Shown here: positions 57,516 through 64,000 of the stretch, piece by piece
Numbering within the stretch: the stretch's first letter is position 1
Layout: every line of letters begins with the position of its first letter
DNA from: Gordonia phthalatica
Lineage (GTDB): Bacteria; Actinomycetota; Actinomycetes; Mycobacteriales; Mycobacteriaceae
Assembly (NCBI RefSeq): GCF_001305675.1
Contig: NZ_CP011853.1
Location: forward strand, 558,001-622,000
DNA length: 64,000 nucleotides
Direction of reading: 5' to 3'
The notes under the pieces: generated by a model
The model's input: only the letters and a program-made list of their open reading frames with translations
Told to the model about the DNA's origin: nothing
Database searches by the model: none
Made by a program: the position numbers and the translations under genes

Positions 57516-58733
57516 GTGAGCATTTCCACCAGCATCCGACGCATGACGGGCCGTGACCCGCGTGAGGACGGTCGCGGTGCCAGCGACCTCGAGGTCTTCT
57601 ACGACCTCGTCTTCGTCGTCGCCTTCTCGATCGCGGGCACGCAGCTCGCCGAGTACCTCGCCCAGGGGCACTATCGGGCGGCGATCATCGGCTACGCGAT
57701 CGCCACGTTCGCCTCCACCTGGGCGTGGATCAACTTCGCGTGGTTCGCCTCCGCCTTCGACACCGACGACTGGATCTACCGCCTCCTGACCCTGGTCCAG
57801 ATGGTCGGCGTCGCGATCATCGCGATCGGGTTGCCGCCGGTGTTCGCGTCCATCGACGCAGGCGAGCACGTCAACCTCACGGTGGTGGTCATCGGCTACA
57901 TCGTGATGCGGGTGGCGATGATCGTGCACTGGCTGCGCGCCGCTGTTCAGGCGCCCGAGTACCGCGCGACGTGCCTGGTGTACGCGGGGATGACGGCGAT
58001 CGCCCAGGTCGGCTGGGTGGTCGTGATGCTGGTTCCGCTTCTGCTGGTGCCGACGTTGATCGGTATCGGCGTCTGCATGGTGCTGGAACTGTCGGGACCG
58101 GCGATCGCCGAGACCCTCGTCAAGCGCACGCCGTGGCACCCGGAGCACATCGTAGAACGCTATGCGACGCTGGTCGTCATCACCCTCGGCGAGGGCGTCG
58201 TCGGCACCGTCGCCGTCCTGCAGACGCTGATCGCGAAGACCGGCTGGAGCGTCGAGACGGGTGTCCTGGGACTGTCGGCGATGGGCGTCACCTTCGCGAT
58301 GTGGTGGCTCTACTTCCGGCTCGAGGTCGGGCGGCCGCTGGCTCAGCAGCCGGAGAAGTCCTTCTCCTTCGGCTACGCCAGCATGCCGATCGTCATCGGC
58401 TGCGCCGCGTCGGGCGCCGGGTTGCACCTGGTGGCCATGTGGATCGACGGTCAGACCAGCATCCCGGAGACCGCGTTGTACGCGGCCGTGGCCGTTCCGA
58501 TCGCAGTCTTCTGTCTCGGCACCCTCGCCATGTACTTCCACCTCGCCGGGATCAACGTGCTGGCCGTCCCGCTGGTCATCGCGATCGTGCTCCCGCTGAT
58601 CGTGGGCGGCGTCCTCGCTGCTCTCGGCGTCACCCTGCTGGTCCCGATCATCGTGGTCTGCCTGACCCCGGTCCTGCCGGTGCTGGTGGTGGAGTTCGCC
58701 GCCCGCAGCAGCGTCGCCAAGCTCCGGCGCTGA
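57516..58733 (+). CDS. Low-temperature requirement A (LtrA) family membrane protein
   Basis: A 405-residue protein of the LtrA family (about 10-12 helices). DLEVFYDLVFVVAFSIAGTQ near residue 25 and ERYATLVVITLGEGVVGTVA near residue 215 are family signatures. The molecular function is not established. TATCCT at 57503-57508 followed by 7 nt and GTG 57516 gives a leaderless start; the ATG at 57510 would be too close to the -10 box and has no ribosome site. It is separated from the glycosyltransferase by a hairpin. Confidence 0.82.
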   Translation: MSISTSIRRMTGRDPREDGRGASDLEVFYDLVFVVAFSIAGTQLAEYLAQGHYRAAIIGYAIATFASTWAWINFAWFASAFDTDDWIYRLLTLVQMVGVAIIAIGLPPVFASIDAGEHVNLTVVVIGYIVMRVAMIVHWLRAAVQAPEYRATCLVYAGMTAIAQVGWVVVMLVPLLLVPTLIGIGVCMVLELSGPAIAETLVKRTPWHPEHIVERYATLVVITLGEGVVGTVAVLQTLIAKTGWSVETGVLGLSAMGVTFAMWWLYFRLEVGRPLAQQPEKSFSFGYASMPIVIGCAASGAGLHLVAMWIDGQTSIPETALYAAVAVPIAVFCLGTLAMYFHLAGINVLAVPLVIAIVLPLIVGGVLAALGVTLLVPIIVVCLTPVLPVLVVEFAARSSVAKLRR

Positions 58734-58808
58734 GTGGGGCGCAGATCCTCGGACGAACTCGGCCGCCCGTGACGTGCGGGTCGGGTCGCACCCACTACGC
58801 TGAACGAC

Positions 58809-60062
58809 GTGCGCGTACTCGTGATCGGCTCGGGCGGCCGCGAACATGCCCTCCTCCTCGGACTCAAGCGTGACCCGTCGGTGAGGGAGCTGCATGCGGC
58901 TCCCGGCAACGCGGGCACCGCGTCGGTCGCCACCAACCACGCGGTCGACGTCGCGTCGACCGACGCCGTGGTCGCCCTCGCGAGAGAGATCGCCGCCGAC
59001 CTGGTGGTGGTCGGTCCCGAGGTCCCGCTGGTCCTCGGCGTGGCCGACGCCCTCCGCGCCGCCGGGATCGACGTCTTCGGACCCAGCGCGCAGGCCGCGC
59101 AGATCGAGGGCTCCAAGGCCTTCGCCAAGGACGTCATGGCCGCCGCCGGCGTACGGACCGCGCGCGCGGAGATCGTCGACAACCCCGCCGAGCTCGACGC
59201 CGCCCTCGACCGCTTCGGGCCCACCTGGGTGGTCAAGGACGACGGCCTGGCCGCGGGCAAGGGCGTCGTCGTGACCCCGGACCGCGTCGCCGCCCGCGCA
59301 CACGCCGCGGACTGCCTGGAGAACGGACACCCGGTCCTCCTCGAGAGCTTCCTGTCGGGTCCCGAGGTGTCCCTGTTCTGCCTGGTCGACGGCGACACCG
59401 TGGTCCCGCTGCTGCCCGCCCAGGACCACAAGCGCGTCGGCGACGGCGATCTCGGTCCCAACACCGGCGGCATGGGCGCCTACACGCCGCTCCCGTGGCT
59501 GCCGGACGCGATGGTCGCCCGCATCGTCGACGAGGTCTGCAAGCCCGTCGCGGCCGAACTCGTCAAGCGCGGCACCCCGTTCAACGGACTCCTGTACGCG
59601 GGCCTCGCCGTCGACGAGGAGGGCCCCGCCGTCGTCGAGTTCAACTGCCGATTCGGCGACCCCGAGACGCAGGCCGTCCTGGACCTCCTCGAATCGCCGC
59701 TCGGTGAGGCGCTCGCCGCCACCGCCCGCGGCACCCTCGCCGACCTGCCGCCCCTGCGCTGGCACGACGGCGCCGCCGTCGTCGTGGTCCTCGCCGCCGA
59801 GAACTACCCGGGGCGCCCGCGCACCGGAGACGTCATCTCCGGCGCGAGCGCGGAGGGCGTCCTGCACGCGGGGACCGCGATCAACGACAAGGGCGACGTG
59901 GTGTCGTCGGGCGGTCGCGTCCTGTCGATCGTCGGCCGCGGCGCCGACCTCGCCGCCGCCCGCGCCCAGGCGTACGAGCGGCTGGCCGGCGTGAAGCTCA
60001 CCGGCTCGCACTTCCGCACCGACATCGGCAAGGCCGCCGAAGAAGGTCGCATCTCGCTGTAA
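58809..60062 (+). CDS. purD: Phosphoribosylamine-glycine ligase
   Basis: A 417-residue ATP-grasp enzyme of purine synthesis that joins glycine to phosphoribosylamine. The N-domain starts VRVLVIGSGGREHALLL; the ATP-grasp region includes VVKDDGLAAGKGVVV and LLPAQDHKRVGDGDLGPNTG, followed by GGMGAYTPLPW and VEFNCRFGDPETQAVL; the C-domain has ENYPGRPRTGD. TACGCT at 58796-58801 is 7 nt before the GTG, a leaderless layout. The gene is followed by a hairpin. PurB lies 2.8 kb downstream, as in mycobacteria. Confidence 0.95.
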   Translation: MRVLVIGSGGREHALLLGLKRDPSVRELHAAPGNAGTASVATNHAVDVASTDAVVALAREIAADLVVVGPEVPLVLGVADALRAAGIDVFGPSAQAAQIEGSKAFAKDVMAAAGVRTARAEIVDNPAELDAALDRFGPTWVVKDDGLAAGKGVVVTPDRVAARAHAADCLENGHPVLLESFLSGPEVSLFCLVDGDTVVPLLPAQDHKRVGDGDLGPNTGGMGAYTPLPWLPDAMVARIVDEVCKPVAAELVKRGTPFNGLLYAGLAVDEEGPAVVEFNCRFGDPETQAVLDLLESPLGEALAATARGTLADLPPLRWHDGAAVVVVLAAENYPGRPRTGDVISGASAEGVLHAGTAINDKGDVVSSGGRVLSIVGRGADLAAARAQAYERLAGVKLTGSHFRTDIGKAAEEGRISL

Positions 60063-60074
60063 CCCGTTTCTCCC

Positions 60075-60114
60075 GTGACCGGGCCGTCGTTCCGTTGAAT
60101 GACGGCCCCGTCAC
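60075..60114 (+). terminator. Hairpin after purD
   Basis: GTGACCGGGCCGTC pairs with GACGGCCCCGTCAC at 13 of 14 positions, loop of 12 nt. Confidence 0.75.
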
Positions 60115-60182
60115 GTGTCTGATCCTCCGAACGACCTAACCGACAGGGGAAGCGCACACCTCACCGGACACACGGAGGCGAC

Positions 60183-60875
60183 ATGAGGATCAACACCGCG
60201 ACACGCGCGATGGCTGCTGCGGCGACGCTCGGCGTGGCACTCACCGCCTGCTCGGGCGCGGGCGACGACATCACGGCGCAGCAGTCGAGCCGGCAGCAAT
60301 CGGGGGCACCCGCCCACACCTCGACGACCGACACCGACGCCGGACCCGGGCAGACGGAGGCCACGCAGCCGACCGAGCAGGCGCCGCAGCAGCCGGGCGC
60401 GTCGACCACCGACGCCCCGCCGACCACCACTCCGGCCGCGGAGACGAACGCCCGCCCCGGCAGCGGTCACGGGTACTGCTTCGACCTGAACTCGGCGCTG
60501 GCGCGGGATGCGATCGCGACGCTCGGCACCGACATGCAGGGCGGCGCGTGGCAGCCGCAGGGGGCCAGCGAGCATCCGCTGTCCGAGGGATGCGGACTCG
60601 ACTGGCTGCTCGTCAACGGCAGCGGCGTCCAGGACGCCACCTACACCTCGCGGGTGCTGCTGTTCGCGGGCGGCAAATATCTCGGGACCGTGGAGCCGCA
60701 CGAGTTCTCGTACACCTCGATCGCCGGCGGCACCCTCAACTCGGTGACCGTCCGCTACCGTTGGCTGCGCAAGGACGACCCCTTCTGCTGCCCGCAGGGC
60801 GGGCCGACGGAGGTGACGGTGACGCTGTCCGGCGGGCGACTCTCGCGGACGGGACAGTTCCCGCCGGAGACGTGA
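60183..60875 (+). CDS. LppP/LprE-like lipoprotein
   Basis: A 230-residue exported protein with a signal peptide (MRINTATRAMAAAATLGVAL) and a lipobox LTAC at Cys23. A Thr/Gln/Pro-rich linker (residues about 30-95) precedes a compact domain with four Cys (GYCFDLN, EGCGLDW, CCPQGG) that could form disulfides. The pattern resembles the LppP/LprE family of mycobacterial lipoproteins; function unknown. It converges closely with the next gene (4-bp gap). Confidence 0.8.
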   Translation: MRINTATRAMAAAATLGVALTACSGAGDDITAQQSSRQQSGAPAHTSTTDTDAGPGQTEATQPTEQAPQQPGASTTDAPPTTTPAAETNARPGSGHGYCFDLNSALARDAIATLGTDMQGGAWQPQGASEHPLSEGCGLDWLLVNGSGVQDATYTSRVLLFAGGKYLGTVEPHEFSYTSIAGGTLNSVTVRYRWLRKDDPFCCPQGGPTEVTVTLSGGRLSRTGQFPPET

Positions 60876-60879
60876 CGTC

Positions 60880-61839
60880 TCAGCGCGCCAGGTTCCGGCC
60901 CAGGAACTCGATCTGTTCGGGCAGCACGGACCGCCAGAACCGGTTGGTGTGGCCGCCCGGCGTCGTGGAGAACGCGGCGGGCGGATGCAGGTCGGCGGCC
61001 CACTGGCGGGTGTAGGTGTAGAACTGGTCGGCCATGCCGATCGACAGCAGCACCGGGATCTTGCTGAACGCGTGCTGCTGACCGAACAGTGAATTGGCCT
61101 GGTAGTCCAGGTACGAGTCGAATGCGCGCGGCGGGAAGTTGTTCGGGTCGCCCCACAGTGCGGGGGAGCTCGCGGCGATGGCCGCCACGCGCGGTGCGCC
61201 GATCAGCGCGCCCATGCGGAGGGCGCCGTAGCCGCCCATCGACCAGCCGTACAGGCCGATCCGATCGGTGCGCAGGTTCAGCTCGGGACTGCTTTCGAGC
61301 ATCGGGATGAACTCGTCGAGGATCATCGCCGCACCGTCCGTGCCGTCGGTGCGGGCATGGAAGTAGTTGCGGGCCACGTCGACGCTCGCGACGGCGAACG
61401 GCGGGTTGCCTGCGTCGACGTACTGCTGCACCACGCCTTGGATGTTGAGGGCCTTGCCGAAGATGCTGCGCTCGTTGGTGTTCAACGCGTGCGCGACGAT
61501 CACGACCGGGAGCTCGCCGGTCACCCCGTTGGGGCGGGACACCGCCCAACGGGTGTCCCGGCCGGCCATGCGCTGCGAGATGAAGCTTCCGGTGAGGACC
61601 GGGGGATCGTTCGGGATCTCCGGGGGAGCGGTCTCGACCGGGAGCTGGTCGTCGCCGCCGATGTCCGCCGCGTCCCGCGGATCGAGGTCCTCCGACGCGG
61701 TGCACGCGGCGATCCCGCCGAGTGCGGCCAGGCCGACCGCGCCGCCCAGGAGGGACCGGCGCGACAGCAGACGCCGCGACGTCGCCGACGAATCGGCAGA
61801 GGTCGCGGCGAGAGTCGGAAGTCGATTCCAGGAAGCCAT
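60880..61839 (-). CDS. Secreted alpha/beta hydrolase (esterase), Tat/lipoprotein signal
   Basis: A 319-residue exported hydrolase. The N-terminus has SRRSLLGG, a twin-arginine-like motif, and a lipobox-like GIAAC at residues 42-46, so it may be a Tat-exported lipoprotein. The nucleophile elbow is YGWSMGGYG and the catalytic His is in TPGGHTNRFW; the Asp is expected in GMADQFYTY. The fold resembles mycolyltransferase/S-formylglutathione hydrolase-like esterases. It lacks an obvious mycolyltransferase-specific motif. Substrate unknown. Confidence 0.82.
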   Translation of the reverse strand: MASWNRLPTLAATSADSSATSRRLLSRRSLLGGAVGLAALGGIAACTASEDLDPRDAADIGGDDQLPVETAPPEIPNDPPVLTGSFISQRMAGRDTRWAVSRPNGVTGELPVVIVAHALNTNERSIFGKALNIQGVVQQYVDAGNPPFAVASVDVARNYFHARTDGTDGAAMILDEFIPMLESSPELNLRTDRIGLYGWSMGGYGALRMGALIGAPRVAAIAASSPALWGDPNNFPPRAFDSYLDYQANSLFGQQHAFSKIPVLLSIGMADQFYTYTRQWAADLHPPAAFSTTPGGHTNRFWRSVLPEQIEFLGRNLAR

Positions 61840-61909
61840 ACCGGGGTCAGAGTCTACCCGGTCGGCGAAGGGGGCCGCGTCGCGTGCGGAGGCGACGGCC
61901 GTCGGAGCG

Positions 61910-62047
61910 TCAGGCCGGGGCGAGGCGCGGATCGGGGCAGCTGCAGCGCTGCTCGGCGGGCACCGGGGCGAGCACCTCGTCGACGTGCTCGCCGCACCCG
62001 TCCCAGGTGATCTTGCCGCAGGTGGGGCAGGTCACGGGAAAGCACAT
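61910..62047 (-). CDS. Small Cys-rich zinc-ribbon-like protein (45 aa)
   Basis: A 45-residue reading frame beginning MCFPVTCPTCGKITWDGCGE and ending CSCPDPRLAPA. It has six Cys in CPTCGK, GCGE and CSCP arrangements, the look of a small metal-binding knuckle. GAAGGAG lies just before the ATG. It follows the DUF302 gene by 53 bp on the same strand, so it is probably in the CstR-like operon. I believe similar proteins occur widely in actinobacteria but no function is known. Confidence 0.8.
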   Translation of the reverse strand: MCFPVTCPTCGKITWDGCGEHVDEVLAPVPAEQRCSCPDPRLAPA

Positions 62048-62100
62048 GGGGACTCCTTCGGTCGGTGGATCCGGGCGGATCGTGGTGGTCGGTGGCGGTC

Positions 62101-62496
62101 TCAGTTCAGGGACTCGACGGCGGCGGTGAGCTTCGCGGTGGCGTCGTCGGCCACGCCCGCGAGATCGGGGTTGTCGACGACGGTCACCATCAGCTGCGGG
62201 TTCATCGCCTCGACGATGCTGCGGCCGGGGTTCTCGGTGTCCGTGCGGACGACGACGTTACAGGGCAGCAGCAGCCCGATCTGGCGTTCCGCGGTCACCG
62301 CGCGGTGCGCGAGCGGGGGATTGCAGGCGCCGAGGATGACGTAGTCCTCGATCTCGGCGCCGATCTTGGTCTTCAAGGTGGCGGCCATGTCGATCTCGGT
62401 GAGGATGCCGAAACCCTGGGCGGCGAGTGCGTCGCGGGTGCGGGCGACGGCTTCGGCGAGCGGGGCGTCGACGGTGGTGCTGATGGCGAGGTCCAT
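62101..62496 (-). CDS. DUF302 domain protein
   Basis: A 131-residue protein of the DUF302 family with the core IGAEIEDYVILGACNPPLAH, where the single Cys is conserved in the family, and GLLLPCNVVVR. DUF302 proteins are often encoded near rhodaneses, sulfur oxidases and CstR/CsoR repressors. The ATG at 62496 has AAGGAG upstream. It is 29 bp after the repressor gene in the same operon. Function unknown; a role in sulfide/persulfide handling is inference from context. Confidence 0.87.
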   Translation of the reverse strand: MDLAISTTVDAPLAEAVARTRDALAAQGFGILTEIDMAATLKTKIGAEIEDYVILGACNPPLAHRAVTAERQIGLLLPCNVVVRTDTENPGRSIVEAMNPQLMVTVVDNPDLAGVADDATAKLTAAVESLN

Positions 62497-62525
62497 TGTC
62501 TTCTCCTTCTGCAGGGATGGGGAGG

Positions 62526-62798
62526 TCAGGCGAGAGTCAGGAAGAGCTTCTCCAGCGTCTCGAGGTCCGGGCCCGCACCGGACTCGGGCTCGTCGGAGAG
62601 GCATTCGCGCAGGTTGGTGGCGATGATCTTGAAGCCCGCGCGATCGAGCGCGCGCGAGACTGCAGCCAACTGCGTGACGATGTCCTTGCAGTCGCGGCCG
62701 TCCTCGATCATCGCGATGACGCCGCCGAGCTGGCCCTGCGCGCGACGCAGGCGGTTGAGAACGGCGGTGGTGGCTTCGTCGGCCGCGGTGGACTGCAT
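62526..62798 (-). CDS. CsoR/CstR-family transcriptional repressor (persulfide-type residues)
   Basis: A 90-residue DUF156 helical repressor. Cys37 lies in GRDCKDIV and Cys66 in TNLRECL, 29 residues apart. The His found four residues before the second Cys in copper-sensing CsoR is Asn62 here, as in CstR-like persulfide sensors. AAGGGAG lies before the ATG at 62798. A perfect 16-bp palindrome lies 34 bp upstream of the start. It leads an operon with DUF302 and a small Cys-rich protein. Metal sensing cannot be fully excluded. Confidence 0.86.
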   Translation of the reverse strand: MQSTAADEATTAVLNRLRRAQGQLGGVIAMIEDGRDCKDIVTQLAAVSRALDRAGFKIIATNLRECLSDEPESGAGPDLETLEKLFLTLA

Positions 62799-62831
62799 GG
62801 GATCTCCCTTGTGAGTTGCTCACTGTCGACT

Positions 62832-62847
62832 ATACCCCTAGGGGTAT
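62832..62847. promoter_or_regulatory. CstR/CsoR operator palindrome
   Basis: ATACCCCTAGGGGTAT, a perfect 16-bp palindrome with C-tract and G-tract halves as in CstR/CsoR-family operators, placed 34 bp before the repressor ATG and within the promoter of the operon. Confidence 0.82.
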
Positions 62848-62899
62848 CTACCGTCGTGTTGTTTCAGTCACCCCGTCGCGGGCACTACACTGCACAGTC

Positions 62900-64000
62900 G
62901 TGGGTAAACCTGCCATCAGCAATGTCCTGGCCAGTCGCTATGCTTCCGCGGATCTCGCGGAGATCTGGTCGCCGCAGCACAAGATCGTTCTGGAGCGCCA
63001 GCTCTGGATCGCCGTCATGAAGGCGCAGCGAGATCTCGGTATCGAGGTCCCCGCCGAGGCGATCGCCGATTACGAGCGGGTGGTCGGCGACGTCGACCTC
63101 GGCTCGATCGCCGACCGCGAGCGCGTCACGCGCCACGACGTCAAGGCGCGGATCGAGGAGTTCAACGCACTCGCCGGTCACGAGCAGATCCACAAGGGCA
63201 TGACCAGCCGCGACCTCACCGAGAACGTGGAGCAGCTGCAGGTACTCCTCTCGCTGCAGCACGTCCGCAACCACGGCGTCGCCGTGCTCGCGCGCATCAC
63301 CGAGCGCGCCGCGCAGTACGCGTCGGTGGTCATGGCCGGCCGCAGCCACAACGTCGCCGCGCAGGCCACCACCCTGGGCAAGCGCTTCGCATCGGCCGCC
63401 GACGAGCTGATGATCGCGCTCACCCGCGTCGACGAGCTGATCGCCCGCTACCCGCTGCGCGGCATCAAGGGCCCGATGGGCACCAGCCAGGACATGCTCG
63501 ACCTGCTCGACGGCGACGCCGACAAGCTCGCGCAGCTCGAAGACAAGGTGGCCGCCCACCTCGGCTTCGCGCACGCCTTCACCTCCGTCGGCCAGGTGTA
63601 CCCGCGATCGCTGGACTACGACGTCGTCTCCGCGCTGGTCCAGGTGGCCGCCGGACCGTCGTCGCTGGCCACCACCATCCGCCTGATGGCGGGCAACGAG
63701 CTGGTCACCGAGGGCTTCCAGCCCGGCCAGGTGGGCAGCTCGGCCATGCCGCACAAGATGAACACCCGCAGCTGCGAGCGCGTCAACGGCCTCACCGTGA
63801 TCCTGCGCGGCTACGCGTCGATGACCGGCGAGCTCGCGGGCAACCAGTGGAACGAGGGCGACGTCTTCTGCTCCGTGGTGCGCCGCGTCGCGCTGCCCGA
63901 CGCCTTCTTCGCGATCGACGGCCTGATGGAGACCTTCCTGACGGTCCTCGCCGAGTTCGGTGCGTACCCCGAGGTGATCGCCAACGAGCTCGACCGCTAC
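62900..64000 (+). CDS. purB: Adenylosuccinate lyase (3' end beyond the window)
   Basis: The first 367 residues of a fumarase/aspartase-superfamily enzyme that releases fumarate in two purine-synthesis steps. The family signature is GSSAMPHKMN; other segments are GMTSRDLTEN, MAGRSHNVAAQATTLGKRF and GNQWNEGDVF. The GTG at 62900 is 8 nt after TACACT (62886-62891), giving VGKPAISNVLASRY. The catalytic Ser and His are in place. PurB lies 2.8 kb after purD. Confidence 0.95.
   Translation, partial: MGKPAISNVLASRYASADLAEIWSPQHKIVLERQLWIAVMKAQRDLGIEVPAEAIADYERVVGDVDLGSIADRERVTRHDVKARIEEFNALAGHEQIHKGMTSRDLTENVEQLQVLLSLQHVRNHGVAVLARITERAAQYASVVMAGRSHNVAAQATTLGKRFASAADELMIALTRVDELIARYPLRGIKGPMGTSQDMLDLLDGDADKLAQLEDKVAAHLGFAHAFTSVGQVYPRSLDYDVVSALVQVAAGPSSLATTIRLMAGNELVTEGFQPGQVGSSAMPHKMNTRSCERVNGLTVILRGYASMTGELAGNQWNEGDVFCSVVRRVALPDAFFAIDGLMETFLTVLAEFGAYPEVIANELDRY

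Noticed and set aside
1..64000. CRISPR array, prophage or plasmid origin
   Set aside because: No regularly spaced repeat array, integrase/portal genes or replication initiator genes are present; the only tandem repeat is inside phoR.

Overview
The window is high-GC actinobacterial chromosome, most likely from the Mycobacteriales and closest in feel to Gordonia or a relative. The reasons are GTG starts, many leaderless promoters, mycobacterial-type genes (ramB, hbhA, phoPR, DUF2505, DUF2516, DUF2993) and a gene order that follows the Mycobacterium tuberculosis Rv0462-Rv0482 and Rv0757-Rv0777 stretches as I remember them. No database search was possible, so the genus is an inference.

Layout. 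1-2135: a probable flavin oxidoreductase start, a TetR regulator and lpd. 2237-6189: an AlkA-like glycosylase, a winged-helix regulator with a cupin and a methyltransferase in one operon behind an iron-box-like site, a second methyltransferase and an AhpD-like protein. 6221-12240: the acetate/glyoxylate block (ramB, lipoprotein, aceA, fadB2) and hbhA. 12266-15718: two insertion sequences (IS3 family and IS1182 family) between convergent genes. 15799-28144: core genes (TetR, DUF445, XRE regulator, DUF2516, MerR, alpha/beta hydrolase, murB, DUF2505 pair, nitrilase, DUF2993, deoC, purU).

28235-33457 is an acyl-CoA catabolic operon (dehydrogenase, synthetase, SDR, hydratase) facing its TetR regulator, with two matching operators between them. 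33539-40210 holds an SDR, a ROK-type regulator, otsBA for trehalose, a small protein, a TipA-like MerR and thrE. 40390-44069 has tRNA-Thr, an Abi-like HEPN gene broken by one in-frame TGA, and a large fused membrane/cupredoxin/copper nitrite reductase-like protein. 44109-48699 carries hydrolases, RidA and a winged-helix protein.

48810-53866 is phoP-phoR-HIT followed by a palindromic MITE-like element and a recQ-type helicase. 54063-60062 contains two membrane glycosyltransferases, an LtrA-family protein and purD. 60183-64000 ends with two lipoproteins, a CstR/CsoR-like repressor operon with a clear operator, and the 5' part of purB.

The strongest leads beyond routine annotation are the three-domain NirK-like fusion, the CstR-like operon, the iron-box methyltransferase-cupin-regulator operon, the disrupted Abi gene, two families of dispersed palindromic repeats (67 bp and 166 bp), and a striking number of genes with a -10 box 6-8 nt before the start codon.
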